A stretch of DNA of 64,000 nt from Piscibacillus sp052246295 (GTDB lineage Bacteria; Bacillota; Bacilli; Bacillales; Alkalibacillaceae). This document shows positions 1-7,719 of the stretch, piece by piece (position 1 is the first letter of the stretch; every line of letters starts with the position of its first letter). The position numbers and the translations under genes are program-made. The DNA lies in NCBI GenBank assembly GCA_052246295.1, contig JBQQCO010000007.1; one strand, 5' to 3'. The notes beneath the pieces were generated by a model. The model was not told where the DNA came from. It searched no databases and saw only the letters and a program-made list of their open reading frames with translations.

Positions 1-81
1 TAGTAAACCAACTAGTTCAAACTGTAATACGTGACGTTTTTTTCGTCTTGTTTGTTTTTTCTTCTTTTTACGTTTAGCCAT
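1..81 (-). CDS. spoIIIE: DNA translocase SpoIIIE/FtsK, N-terminal start only (partial)
   Basis: Only the first 27 codons are in the window; the gene runs off the low-coordinate edge. The reading starts at ATG 81 after a GGGGGG ribosome site and gives MAKRKKKKKQTRRKKRH followed by QFELVGLL. The Lys/Arg-rich start leading into a hydrophobic stretch resembles the N-terminus of Bacillus SpoIIIE, which enters its first membrane helix at this point. The family is a septal, ATP-driven DNA pump that moves the chromosome into the forespore. In B. subtilis spoIIIE also follows tepA and ylzJ, so synteny supports the call. SpoIIIE and its FtsK-type paralogue SftA cannot be told apart from 27 residues alone; the order favours SpoIIIE. 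Confidence 0.85.
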   Translation of the reverse strand, partial: MAKRKKKKKQTRRKKRHVLQFELVGLL

Positions 82-90
82 CGTATCCCC

Positions 91-125
91 CCAAAAATAA
101 GGAAGCAGCCGTGTGTAGGCTGCTT
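91..125 (-). terminator. Hairpin and T-rich tract between ylzJ and spoIIIE
   Basis: Reading the minus strand, AAGCAGCC (125-118) pairs perfectly with GGCTGCTT (110-103) across a 7-nt loop. CC and TTATTTTT follow. This looks like an intrinsic terminator for the dapA-side transcripts that pass tepA and ylzJ. It also lies downstream of a possible spoIIIE promoter, so it could act as a leader attenuator. Confidence 0.55.
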
Positions 126-138
126 TGCTGTGATTATT

Positions 139-147
139 ATTATACCA
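139..147 (-). promoter_or_regulatory. Candidate extended -10 promoter for spoIIIE
   Basis: On the minus strand there is TGG directly followed by a perfect TATAAT (147-139), an extended -10 element. The -35 region (TCCAAA at 17 bp spacing) is poor, which extended -10 promoters tolerate. Transcription would start near 132, just before the hairpin at 125-103. Inferred from sequence only. Confidence 0.4.
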
Positions 148-174
148 TAGTTATCCATTGATTTGGATAAGTCT

Positions 175-381
175 TTATAAGTAATATGTTGTTCCTGGCT
201 GCAATTCTTTGTTCAAATAATCAGCAGGGTCAGTTGATGTCATGTGTACAATTTGATAACCATTTAAACCAGGATCACGACGCAACTTGACTGTAGCATG
301 GTTAACCGTTACAAATTGATAGACACTATTATCTTCGTCTTCGAAGATTTCTTGTTCGTTTAAAGGCGTATATAGTATCAT
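175..381 (-). CDS. ylzJ: YlzJ-like protein
   Basis: This 68-residue protein matches the small YlzJ-like family found between tepA and spoIIIE in Bacillaceae. It begins MILYTPLNEQEIFED and has a compact mixed beta/alpha character, with no signal peptide or membrane segment. Its function is unknown to me. The ATG at 381 overlaps the TGA of tepA (ATGA arrangement), so translation is probably coupled to tepA. A hairpin terminator follows the gene. Recognition rests mainly on size, the opening motif and position in the conserved tepA-ylzJ-spoIIIE order. Confidence 0.75.
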   Translation of the reverse strand: MILYTPLNEQEIFEDEDNSVYQFVTVNHATVKLRRDPGLNGYQIVHMTSTDPADYLNKELQPGTTYYL

Positions 382-1121
382 TGTACCACCTGCTCTCCTT
401 TATTAGCATCAATTAATTCATTTAACTTAACTATTGCCTCTTTAACACCACCGACATCATCAATTAACCCACAATCAACCGCATCTTTTCCCACTACATT
501 TGTACCGATATCTCTTGTTAAGTTACCTTTAGCAAACATTAATTCCTTGAAATCTTCTTCAGTAATATTTGAATGTTTAACAACAAAGTTTATGACGCGA
601 TCTTGCATTTTATCTAAGTATTCAAACGTCTGTGGTACACCAATAACTAGGCCAGTTAACCTAATTGGATGGATTGTCATCGTGGCTGTCTCAGTAATAA
701 AGGAATAGTTAGCAGAAACAGCAATTGGTACACCAATTGAATGACCACCACCTAAAACAATTGAAACAGTAGGCTTAGATATCGTTGAAATCATTTCTGA
801 GATAGCTAAACCTGCCTCAACATCTCCACCGACTGTATTAAGTAACAAAATCACACCTTCAATTTTAGGGTTTTGCTCAATTGCGACAATTTGAGGAATT
901 AAATGTTCATATTTTGTTGTCTTATTCTTTTGTGGCAATTGTAAATGTCCTTCAATTTGTCCAATTATAGGTAGCACATGGATATTTGACTCAGGTGCTT
1001 GTGGTACATTCGTTTGTCCTAGTTGCTTAATTTTATCCATTAGTGAACCTTGCGCATCATCTTTGTTGTTCTCATCATTTTGTTGATCGTTTTGTTGTTC
1101 TTTTTTCTTTTCATCTGACAT
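378..1121 (-). CDS. tepA: Translocation-enhancing protein TepA, ClpP-like serine peptidase
   Basis: The 247-residue protein belongs to the ClpP/crotonase-fold serine peptidases and corresponds to B. subtilis TepA (YmfB), linked there to protein export. The first 30 residues are charged and low in complexity (Glu, Lys, Asn, Gln), and the peptidase domain starts near residue 48. The nucleophile elbow GHSIG puts Ser at 128, and the catalytic His is 151 in TIHPIR. A preceding GGD motif near 98-100 fits oxyanion-hole formation. I chose ATG 1121 because AGGTAGGTG sits about 6-8 nt upstream; GTG 1130, three codons earlier, is too close to that site. Degradation of spore proteins has also been proposed for the family. 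Confidence 0.85.
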   Translation of the reverse strand: MSDEKKKEQQNDQQNDENNKDDAQGSLMDKIKQLGQTNVPQAPESNIHVLPIIGQIEGHLQLPQKNKTTKYEHLIPQIVAIEQNPKIEGVILLLNTVGGDVEAGLAISEMISTISKPTVSIVLGGGHSIGVPIAVSANYSFITETATMTIHPIRLTGLVIGVPQTFEYLDKMQDRVINFVVKHSNITEEDFKELMFAKGNLTRDIGTNVVGKDAVDCGLIDDVGGVKEAIVKLNELIDANKGEQVVQ

Positions 1122-1171
1122 TGTAAACACCTACCTTTCCCATATAGTGTTTACAAATGGTAACTCTTCAT

Positions 1172-1206
1172 ACAAAAAGACTCCATTCAATTTGAACAGA
1201 GTCTTT
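1172..1206 (-). terminator. Intrinsic terminator after dapA
   Basis: On the minus strand AAAGACTC (1206-1199) pairs with GAGTCTTT (1183-1176) around a 15-nt loop, and the T run continues to 1174. It lies between the dapA stop and tepA, where B. subtilis has rnjB. It ends the spoVFA-asd-dapG-dapA transcripts. Confidence 0.8.
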
Positions 1207-1224
1207 AACAACTTATTTATTCAC

Positions 1225-2088
1225 TCAAGCTAAATCGCTTCTTAATTGTTGTTCTTCTTCTTTAGTTAATGGCACTAACGGCAATCTTACAGAACCAACA
1301 GATATGCCTGAATGGTTCAATGCTGTTTTTACAGGTACTGGTGACGGTGCCTTAAAGAATGCTTTCATCTTAGGTAGTAATTGTTGGTGAAGTTCTGCGG
1401 CTTTCGCCACGTTACCTTCAAAGTAGGATTTCACCATATCTTGCATTTCATTTCCATATAAATGAGATGAAACAGATACAATTCCATCCCCACCGACAGA
1501 TATAATTGGAAGTGTGAAACCATCGTCCCCACTATATAATTTAAAATCATCATCTGTTTGATCAATAATTTCGGTTATAGCTAATAAATCTTGGCTTGAT
1601 TCCTTAACCGCTACAATGTTTGGTATTTTAGATAGTCTTACTATTGTTTCAACAGACATATTAACTGATGTTCTTCCTGGGATGTTATACAACATTGCTG
1701 GTAAATTTGTCGATTCAGCAATAGCTTTAAAGTGTTGATATAAACCTTCTTGATTTGGTTTATTGTAATATGGTGAAACCAATAACACTGCATCTACACC
1801 TGTAGCTTCAACTTTTTGAGTAAACTCAATCGTTTCTTTTGTATTGTTACTGCCCGTTCCCGCAATTACAGGAATACGTCCATTAACAATCCCAGCTACA
1901 TGTTTGTATAAAGTTAATTTCTCATCTTTTGTTAATGTAGGTGACTCACCTGTTGTTCCACCAACTACTAATGCATCGGTTCCGTTATTGATAAGATGTT
2001 CAACTAATTCTTCAGTTCGTTTTAAATCTAATTCATTTTGATCATCAAAGGGTGTGACCATTGCCGTTAAAATGTTACCAAAATTCAT
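1225..2088 (-). CDS. dapA: 4-hydroxy-tetrahydrodipicolinate synthase
   Basis: DapA condenses pyruvate with aspartate semialdehyde, the first committed step to diaminopimelate, lysine and spore dipicolinate. The 287-residue length is typical. The pyruvate-binding GGTTGE lies at 43-48, the catalytic Tyr is at 134 (LYNIPGR, with Arg139 binding the carboxylate), and the Schiff-base Lys is 162 in VAVKES. The ATG at 2088 follows AGGAG at good spacing, 2 nt after the dapG stop. It is the last gene of the spoVFA-spoVFB-asd-dapG-dapA group and is followed by a terminator. Product and symbol are secure. Confidence 0.97.
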   Translation of the reverse strand: MNFGNILTAMVTPFDDQNELDLKRTEELVEHLINNGTDALVVGGTTGESPTLTKDEKLTLYKHVAGIVNGRIPVIAGTGSNNTKETIEFTQKVEATGVDAVLLVSPYYNKPNQEGLYQHFKAIAESTNLPAMLYNIPGRTSVNMSVETIVRLSKIPNIVAVKESSQDLLAITEIIDQTDDDFKLYSGDDGFTLPIISVGGDGIVSVSSHLYGNEMQDMVKSYFEGNVAKAAELHQQLLPKMKAFFKAPSPVPVKTALNHSGISVGSVRLPLVPLTKEEEQQLRSDLA

Positions 2089-2090
2089 GA

Positions 2091-3311
2091 TTAATCTCCT
2101 TTCTTACCTAAAAAACTATCATGAAGAGCATTGACTGCCACTTCTAAGTCCTTCTCTTTAATTAATACCCAAATAGTCGTATGACTATCAGCAGATTGTA
2201 AAATTTGAATATTTTTTGTTGCCAATGCTGTTACGATTTTAGAGGCCACCCCTGGCACACCTTGAATTCCAGCACCTACTGTTGCAATTTTTGCACAGTC
2301 TTCTTCAATATTGTACTTTAAATCTAATGATTCAATAATCGATTTAGTCAAGCGCCATTTTTCTTTAGGAACTGTAAATGTAATACCTTTTGTTGAAATG
2401 TTAAAAAAGTCAACAGAAATACTAGCTTCTGCTAGTTTTGAAAACACTAATTCATGTAATTGAATTAATTTTTCTTGCGCTTCAATATTTATTTGATACA
2501 ACCCAGAAACTTGAGCAATTCCAGTTACTAATGTATCTGTTATGGAACGATCTATTGAACTATTTACTTTAGATGTAACTAAAGTGCCTTCATCATTCGA
2601 ATAAGTTGAACGAACCCTTAAAGGAATCTTCTCTTGCATTGCAATTTCAACTGCTCTTGGATGAATCACTTTAGAACCCTCATAAGCTAGGTGTACAATC
2701 TCGCTGTAAGTCATCGCTTTTAGAGTTTCGGCATGCTTAACAAGTCTTGGGTCTGCTGTTTTAATCCCGTCTACATCCGTAAATATATCAACGAATTCAG
2801 CATTTAATGCTGCACCTAATGCAACAGCCGACGTATCTGAACCACCTCGACCTAAAGTTGTCATATAGCCAAAACTATCTTGACCTTGGAAACCTGCGAC
2901 AACTATTACCTGATTAGTGTTAAATAATGTGTTAATTAATTCGGGATTAACCTTTTCAATTCGTGCGTTAGTAAAATCACTTGTAGTCATAATCCCTGCT
3001 TGAGCACCAGATATCGAGGTTGCAGATAATCCTTGGTTTCTTAATTCATTAGCAAACACAACCGAAGATATTACTTCTCCACAAGACATTAATTGATCAA
3101 GTTCCCTTTGAGAAACTTGATGGTCAGGAAATTGTATTAAATCCAGTAACGTATCAGTGGCGTAAGGTTCTCCCTTACGCCCCATAGCTGATACAACTAC
3201 TACGACTTGATGTCCTTGATCAACAGCACTTTTAACATGCTGAATAGCTAGGGATCTCACATCTTGATCTCTAACCGATGTCCCCCCGAACTTTTGAACT
3301 ATGACAGTCAT
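2091..3311 (-). CDS. dapG: Aspartate kinase I (diaminopimelate-sensitive type)
   Basis: This 406-residue enzyme phosphorylates aspartate, the entry to the lysine/diaminopimelate branch. The N-terminal kinase core starts with KFGGTSV at 7-13 and contains the GGSDTSA motif near 175. Two C-terminal ACT regions would carry allosteric control; in B. subtilis the isoform in this position (DapG) is inhibited by meso-diaminopimelate. A longer ORF reaches upstream to 3365, but ATG 3311 is preferred: GGAGGG lies 5 nt before it and it overlaps the asd stop as ATGA. Feedback specificity is inferred from gene context, not from residues. Confidence 0.93.
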   Translation of the reverse strand: MTVIVQKFGGTSVRDQDVRSLAIQHVKSAVDQGHQVVVVVSAMGRKGEPYATDTLLDLIQFPDHQVSQRELDQLMSCGEVISSVVFANELRNQGLSATSISGAQAGIMTTSDFTNARIEKVNPELINTLFNTNQVIVVAGFQGQDSFGYMTTLGRGGSDTSAVALGAALNAEFVDIFTDVDGIKTADPRLVKHAETLKAMTYSEIVHLAYEGSKVIHPRAVEIAMQEKIPLRVRSTYSNDEGTLVTSKVNSSIDRSITDTLVTGIAQVSGLYQINIEAQEKLIQLHELVFSKLAEASISVDFFNISTKGITFTVPKEKWRLTKSIIESLDLKYNIEEDCAKIATVGAGIQGVPGVASKIVTALATKNIQILQSADSHTTIWVLIKEKDLEVAVNALHDSFLGKKGD

Positions 3312-4360
3312 TTTAGCCCTCCAGGTTGTTGAATCAGTTTTTGTGCAATTTGAACTGAATTCCAAGCCGCACCTTTAAGTAAGTTATCGGATACAACCCA
3401 AAAATGGAACCCGTTGTCTACATCAAGATCTTTACGCACACGCCCTACAAATACATCTGTTTTACCTTCAGATAAAAGTGGTGTAGGGTAAACTTGATTA
3501 TTAATGTCATCTTCAAGGACTAATCCTTCTTTATCACTTAAAGCACTTTGTAAGTCTTCAACGCTTAGATTGCTGTCGTTTACTTCAATATACACACTCT
3601 CAGCATGTGAATAGAAGAATGGAAGTCTTACGCAAGTTGCTGCAACTTTTAATTCATCATTATGCATAATTTTTTTCGTTTCATTAATCATTTTCATTTC
3701 TTCGAATGTATAATGATTATCCTCAAACACATCAATTTGAGGTAAAGCATTAAACGCGATTGGATAATGCTTTGGTTCAGACTTAACTGGTAAAATATTA
3801 GCCTCAGCCTCTTCCCCATTAAGCATCGCTTGAGATTGTGATTTTAATTCTTCAATCGCATCATTACCTGACCCTGATACTGATTGGTAAGTTGAAACAA
3901 TAACACGACTTAAACCAAATTTTTGTTTGATTGGTTCAAGTGCAACAACCATTTGAATCGTTGAACAGTTTGGATTCGCGATGATTCCTTTGTGTTTTTG
4001 GATATCTTCAGGATTTACCTCTGGTACCACTAAAGGTACATTAGGATCCATTCTAAATGCACTTGTATTATCAATTACAACTGCCCCACGTTCAACTGCT
4101 TCGTGAGCTAATTTTTTTGAAACTGAACCGCCTGCTGAAAATAAGGCGATATCAACACCTTCAAATGCTTCAGGTGTTGCTTCGATAATTTCAACAGAAT
4201 CCCCTTTAAATGTTACTGTTTTTCCTGCGGAGCGCGCAGAAGCTAACGGATATAGTTTTTCAACTGGAAAATCAATTTGTTCCAGCATTTCTAACATTTT
4301 CTGACCTACAGCTCCTGTTACTCCAACTACTGCTACATGATATTGTTTGTTTTCTGCCAT
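3308..4360 (-). CDS. asd: Aspartate-semialdehyde dehydrogenase
   Basis: Asd reduces aspartyl phosphate to aspartate semialdehyde with NADPH, between DapG and DapA. The 350-residue protein shows the nucleotide-binding loop GVTGAVGQ at 13-20, active-site Cys132 in NPNCST, and the substrate Arg245/His252 pair in RLPFFYSHAES. The start is ATG 4360 after GAGGAGGG, rather than the earlier ATG at 4393. Its stop overlaps dapG by 4 nt, so the two are coupled. A possible vegetative promoter inside a 9-bp inverted repeat lies just upstream, which would uncouple asd-dapG-dapA from the sporulation promoter of spoVFA. Confidence 0.96.
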   Translation of the reverse strand: MAENKQYHVAVVGVTGAVGQKMLEMLEQIDFPVEKLYPLASARSAGKTVTFKGDSVEIIEATPEAFEGVDIALFSAGGSVSKKLAHEAVERGAVVIDNTSAFRMDPNVPLVVPEVNPEDIQKHKGIIANPNCSTIQMVVALEPIKQKFGLSRVIVSTYQSVSGSGNDAIEELKSQSQAMLNGEEAEANILPVKSEPKHYPIAFNALPQIDVFEDNHYTFEEMKMINETKKIMHNDELKVAATCVRLPFFYSHAESVYIEVNDSNLSVEDLQSALSDKEGLVLEDDINNQVYPTPLLSEGKTDVFVGRVRKDLDVDNGFHFWVVSDNLLKGAAWNSVQIAQKLIQQPGGLK

Positions 4361-4379
4361 GTTGATTCCCTCCTCGAAA

Positions 4380-4422
4380 CACTTTAAGGACATTTTAACA
4401 CAATTAAAAATTTCTTAAAGTG
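4380..4422 (-). promoter_or_regulatory. Putative asd promoter flanked by a 9-bp inverted repeat
   Basis: On the minus strand TTTAAG (4419-4414) lies 16 bp before TGT plus TAAAAT (4397-4392), an extended -10 matching 5 of 6 consensus bases; the -35 is weak. The promoter is framed by perfect 9-bp arms, CACTTTAAG at 4380-4388 and CTTAAAGTG at 4414-4422. The arms could be an operator or the stem of a leader or readthrough hairpin. Only the repeat is certain. Confidence 0.4.
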
Positions 4423-4428
4423 GTATAT

Positions 4429-5013
4429 CTAGTATTGTCTTAATAATGGTTGTAATTGTTGCCCTTCTATAGCGCTTTTAATAGTCTCAGGTAATAGATT
4501 CATATGTGCCACGAGTGATGTTGGTTTTTTAACTGGATCATCCTGCCCAAACGGAACAAAATAAACATTTTTAGCAGCTAACAATTTAGCTAAATTAGTA
4601 CCATTTAAACCTAATGCATCATTCGTTGAAATGGCCAAGACCACTGGTTTACGATTACGTAATGTTGCTTTTGCTGCCATTAAAACGGGAGAGTCAGTTA
4701 ATGCATTAGCAAATTTACTTATAGAATTACCTGTCATCGGAGCAATAACCATACAGTCTAAAGGCTCCTTAGGTCCTAGTGGTTCGGCTTCAGGAATGCT
4801 TGATATTAAAGATTTTTGTGTGATTTCTCTTATTTTGTTTAAATGGTCTGCTGCATCACCAAATTTTGTATCAGTTGATTGAACGGTATAAGATACAATT
4901 GGTACGACCTCTGCCCCTAAATCCATTAACGTTTGAAGTTGCGGAAACGTCTCATCGTACGTACAATGTGAACCTGTTAATCCAAAACCAATTCTTTTTC
5001 CTTTTAAATCCAA
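4429..5013 (-). CDS. spoVFB: Dipicolinate synthase subunit B
   Basis: The 194-residue flavoprotein-type subunit of dipicolinate synthase works with SpoVFA in the mother cell to make spore-core dipicolinic acid. It has the family's opening GKRIGFGLTGSHCTY and an internal APMTGNS loop typical of flavoprotein (HFCD-like) domains. The start is a TTG. I prefer TTG 5013 because AAAGGAG then lies 10 nt upstream; TTG 5022 is also in frame but has only 1 nt of spacing. It lies 17 nt after spoVFA and before asd, the same order as in B. subtilis. The function is well established for the family. Confidence 0.94.
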   Translation of the reverse strand: MDLKGKRIGFGLTGSHCTYDETFPQLQTLMDLGAEVVPIVSYTVQSTDTKFGDAADHLNKIREITQKSLISSIPEAEPLGPKEPLDCMVIAPMTGNSISKFANALTDSPVLMAAKATLRNRKPVVLAISTNDALGLNGTNLAKLLAAKNVYFVPFGQDDPVKKPTSLVAHMNLLPETIKSAIEGQQLQPLLRQY

Positions 5014-5030
5014 TGAGAACAAGCTCCTTT

Positions 5031-5906
5031 CTAGGCTTTCTCTAACATGATGTTATGAATGACGCGAGCTAGAATCATACCAGCTGTTTTAGGCGCCACC
5101 AATCCGGGTAATCCAGGTGCTAACATCGCTTTGATTCCTCTTTTCTTGGCAAATCGGAAATCAACGCCCCCTGGTTTTGAAGCTAAATCAAAAATCAAAC
5201 TATCTTTAGGAAGAGCACTAATTAGTGATGGGGTAACAATCAATGATGGGATCGTATTAATTAAAATGTTGCAATCATTTAATGACTCTTCTAACTCTTC
5301 ATACTTAAGAGGGGTAGCTTGATATTCAAAAATGCGAGCCAACTCATCTTCATGCCTTGAGTAAACCGATACATGCGCGCCTAAGCCTTTAAAAGTATGA
5401 ATTAAGGTCTTTCCAACACGACCTAAGCCCAGTATTGTTACATTTGAGTTATGGATTGTAAAGTCAGTTTGTTGGATTGCGAACATGACTGTACCTTCTG
5501 CTGTGGGTATTGAATTATATATTGCGACATCGTCACGGTCAAAAAGTTTAATAATCCTACTTTGAAAGTTAGTTAATTCACTTAAATAAGGTGTCATAAT
5601 TCCCGTGAACAACAAACATTGGTCAGAAAATCCCTCCAACCATTCTTCCGTAATTTGTGGAGACGATTCAGCGTAATGGCCTTCAGCATAGCCTTTTTGA
5701 TCCAAACCAGTTACGGGTAAAATGATTGCATCAATCTTTTCCTTAGGTATGTGATCAATATCTGATAAAAATAGACCTTCAATTTCATCTTCTAACTCTT
5801 CAAATCCAATCGCATAAATAGTAGCATCTTTTTCGATTAACTGCTTCATCATCTCCACATGTCTAGTGTCACCGCCAATAACGACAATAGATTTTCCAGT
5901 TAACAT
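5031..5906 (-). CDS. spoVFA: Dipicolinate synthase subunit A
   Basis: SpoVFA (DpaA) is the dehydrogenase-like subunit that, with SpoVFB, oxidises dihydrodipicolinate to dipicolinic acid during late sporulation. The 291-residue length is normal. It has an N-terminal domain beginning SIVVIGGDTRH and a second Rossmann domain with the dinucleotide motif GLGRVGKT near residue 160. ATG 5906 follows GAGGTGATG. It is the first gene after the ymxH terminator and has a near-perfect sigma-K promoter 34 bp upstream, consistent with mother-cell expression. The same operon supplies its substrate through asd, dapG and dapA. Confidence 0.96.
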   Translation of the reverse strand: MLTGKSIVVIGGDTRHVEMMKQLIEKDATIYAIGFEELEDEIEGLFLSDIDHIPKEKIDAIILPVTGLDQKGYAEGHYAESSPQITEEWLEGFSDQCLLFTGIMTPYLSELTNFQSRIIKLFDRDDVAIYNSIPTAEGTVMFAIQQTDFTIHNSNVTILGLGRVGKTLIHTFKGLGAHVSVYSRHEDELARIFEYQATPLKYEELEESLNDCNILINTIPSLIVTPSLISALPKDSLIFDLASKPGGVDFRFAKKRGIKAMLAPGLPGLVAPKTAGMILARVIHNIMLEKA

Positions 5907-5939
5907 TACATCACCTCGCTTACGTCATTCAATCCAATA

Positions 5940-5966
5940 TATCTTATGTCATAGCCCAAAAAAAGT
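5940..5966 (-). promoter_or_regulatory. Predicted sigma-K promoter of the spoVF operon
   Basis: On the minus strand the -10 is CATAAGATA (5948-5940), an exact fit to the sigma-K consensus CATAnnnTA. The -35 core AC is at 5966-5965, separated by 16 bp. Known spoVF expression in B. subtilis depends on sigma-K. The site lies between the ymxH terminator and the spoVFA ribosome site. Confidence 0.7.
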
Positions 5967-6033
5967 GAAAATCAGAGAATGATAAAATGGGTTTTAGGCA
6001 AAAAAGTATCTAGATTATTTAATTCTAACCAAT

Positions 6034-6073
6034 AAAAAATCGAGCTTTAGATATTTTCATATCTTAAGCTCGA
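6034..6073 (-). terminator. Intrinsic terminator after ymxH
   Basis: TCGAGCTT-A-AGATAT pairs with ATATCT-A-AAGCTCGA across a 4-nt GAAA loop, 15 bp with one internal mismatch. A T6 run on the minus strand follows. This closes the mlpA-ymxH transcript and insulates spoVFA. Confidence 0.9.
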
Positions 6074-6085
6074 CTAACGTAAAAA

Positions 6086-6325
6086 TTAATTTTTTTTAGG
6101 TTTAACAATGATCATATCTTCTCCAATTACTTCAATGTCTTTCCATTTAATTCTGGAATTTGTTTCGCCCTTCTTAAGACCTAACATTGAAAAATCTTGA
6201 ATAACAATCGATTCGATACGTCCAGTTTCTGGATTAATTTCAAGGTCTGTATGTCCTAAGATTCCCAAACGTTCACCCTTATAGGCATCAATCAATTCTT
6301 TACCAGTTAAGTCACGGTAACGCAT
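6086..6325 (-). CDS. ymxH: YlmC/YmxH family PRC-barrel sporulation protein
   Basis: This 79-residue PRC-barrel protein matches the YlmC/YmxH family conserved in spore formers. It begins MRYRDLTGKELIDAYKGERLG and contains the barrel strand pattern IVIQDF and IKWKDIEVIGEDMIIV. Its molecular role is not known; expression in sporulation is reported for relatives. ATG 6325 follows GAGGTGATG. It sits 22 nt after mlpA and is followed by a strong terminator, so the two genes form a short unit, as in B. subtilis. Confidence 0.88.
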   Translation of the reverse strand: MRYRDLTGKELIDAYKGERLGILGHTDLEINPETGRIESIVIQDFSMLGLKKGETNSRIKWKDIEVIGEDMIIVKPKKN

Positions 6326-6347
6326 TATTCATCACCTCTAATACCCA

Positions 6348-7568
6348 TTATACGTCTAAAGGAAGAATACATGCCTTAGAAGGTGAATCATTAAATACTT
6401 TAGCTGCTAAATCAATAACATCATCTCTAGAAATTGATTCAAATTTACTTATCAATTGATCTAATGATAAATGCTTTTGATTGAGAAGTTCATTCATGCC
6501 ATTTCTGTGCATTCGACTATTAGGGTTTTCTAAACCTAGAACTAAATTTCCTTTTAACTGTTGGATTGTATTATTGATTTCTTTTTCAGAAACCATCCCT
6601 TTTTGTAATTCTATTACTGTATTATGAATTTCTTCTTCTAATTGACTTAGTTGCTCAACTGTAGTGGCACCATATACTGTTATCAAGCCATTATCTCGGA
6701 AGGCGTTATGATAAGAGAAGATTGTATACGTTAATCCTAAGTCTTCCCTAATCTTCTGAAATAGTCTTGAACTCATGCTTCCACCTAAAATATTATTTAA
6801 AATATTAATTTCATAAATGGACTCATTCCCAATAGGTACTCCCTTATACCCTAAACACAAATGGGCTTGAGAGGTATCTTTTTGTTTTTCCATAGATTCA
6901 TTTTTATAATAATCCATTAAAAGATCTGTTTTTGAAGATGAATTAGGAATTTGTAGAAAGACATTTTTTACCTTTTGAGATAGATGTTCGGTTATATTAC
7001 CAGCAACAGATACAACGATGCGATCAGCTGTATAAAATGCCTGTTTATAAGCTAATATATCATCTCGAGTTAACTTTTCTAATGTTTTCTGATCACCTAA
7101 AATTGGCTTTGATAATGGATGATTTTTAAAACTTATATCGTGTAGGTAATCATGAATAATGTCATCCGGTGTATCTTCAGTCATAGCAATCTCTTCATAT
7201 ATGACATTTTTTTCTCTTTCTAATTCTTCTTCATCAAAATTAGAATTCATCAACATATCATACATTAAATCTAATGCAAAATCTGCATGTTGATCCATTA
7301 CTTTTGCATAAAGGCACGTGTATTCTTTCGATGTAAAAGCGTTTGCATGACCACCAATAGAATCGAATCCCTCTGCAATGTCACGAGCTGATCTAGTTGA
7401 CGTACCTTTAAAGAGCATGTGCTCGATTAGGTGTGAGATACCGTTACAATGGTCTCCTTCATATCTAGAACCAGAAAGAATCCAAATACCAATTGAAACA
7501 GATCTCAAGGCAGGTAATTGTTCTTCAACAATACGTACGCCATTATGTAATTCAACACGGTTAATCAT
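6348..7568 (-). CDS. mlpA: M16-family zinc metallopeptidase, processing-peptidase-like
   Basis: The 406-residue protein is an M16 (insulinase/pitrilysin) peptidase equivalent to B. subtilis MlpA (YmxG). The inverted zinc motif HxxEH is HLIEH at 46-50, and the downstream zinc Glu lies near 125 in NVIYEEIAM. The second, inactive M16 half follows, with the GGSMSSRLFQKIRE segment typical of the family. No signal peptide is visible, so it is probably cytosolic. In B. subtilis the gene pdaB-like ylxY precedes it; here pnp is the direct upstream neighbour. Physiological substrates are unknown. Confidence 0.9.
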   Translation of the reverse strand: MINRVELHNGVRIVEEQLPALRSVSIGIWILSGSRYEGDHCNGISHLIEHMLFKGTSTRSARDIAEGFDSIGGHANAFTSKEYTCLYAKVMDQHADFALDLMYDMLMNSNFDEEELEREKNVIYEEIAMTEDTPDDIIHDYLHDISFKNHPLSKPILGDQKTLEKLTRDDILAYKQAFYTADRIVVSVAGNITEHLSQKVKNVFLQIPNSSSKTDLLMDYYKNESMEKQKDTSQAHLCLGYKGVPIGNESIYEINILNNILGGSMSSRLFQKIREDLGLTYTIFSYHNAFRDNGLITVYGATTVEQLSQLEEEIHNTVIELQKGMVSEKEINNTIQQLKGNLVLGLENPNSRMHRNGMNELLNQKHLSLDQLISKFESISRDDVIDLAAKVFNDSPSKACILPLDV

Positions 7569-7645
7569 TCCTCACTATCCCTCCCTTTTGAAAAAATATT
7601 TTTTTATCCTAACTCATGATGATTGAGTATTCATTCAATTTATAC

Positions 7646-7672
7646 TAAAAAGAAAACTTGGCTACTGCCAAG
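7646..7672 (-). terminator. Second terminator downstream of pnp
   Basis: CTTGGC-AGTA-GCCAAG on the minus strand (7672-7657) is followed by TTTTCTTTTT. It is a compact intrinsic terminator between pnp and mlpA. Its left arm contains TTGGCA, which could also serve as a -35 for mlpA with TAGTAT 18 bp downstream; that promoter is only a guess. Confidence 0.8.
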
Positions 7673-7698
7673 TAAATATCGTTATAACAGAGCACAGT

Positions 7699-7719
7699 AA
7701 AAAGAACTGGTTTTACCAG
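7699..7719 (-). terminator. First terminator-like hairpin just after pnp
   Basis: CTGGT-AAA-ACCAG (7719-7707) is followed by TTCTTTTT on the minus strand. A longer pairing of AACAGAGC (7726-7719) with GCTCTGTT (7693-7686) encloses it, so alternative folds are possible at the 3' end of the pnp transcript. Confidence 0.65.

Noticed and set aside
4361..4428. Lysine riboswitch or T-box ahead of asd
   Set aside because: The gap is only about 70 bp, too short for either, and has no specifier-type or lysine-aptamer features.
7630..7652. Imperfect palindrome ATTGA...TCAAT upstream of mlpA
   Set aside because: Only 5-bp arms match, with mismatches inside. It is not distinguishable from background in AT-rich DNA.
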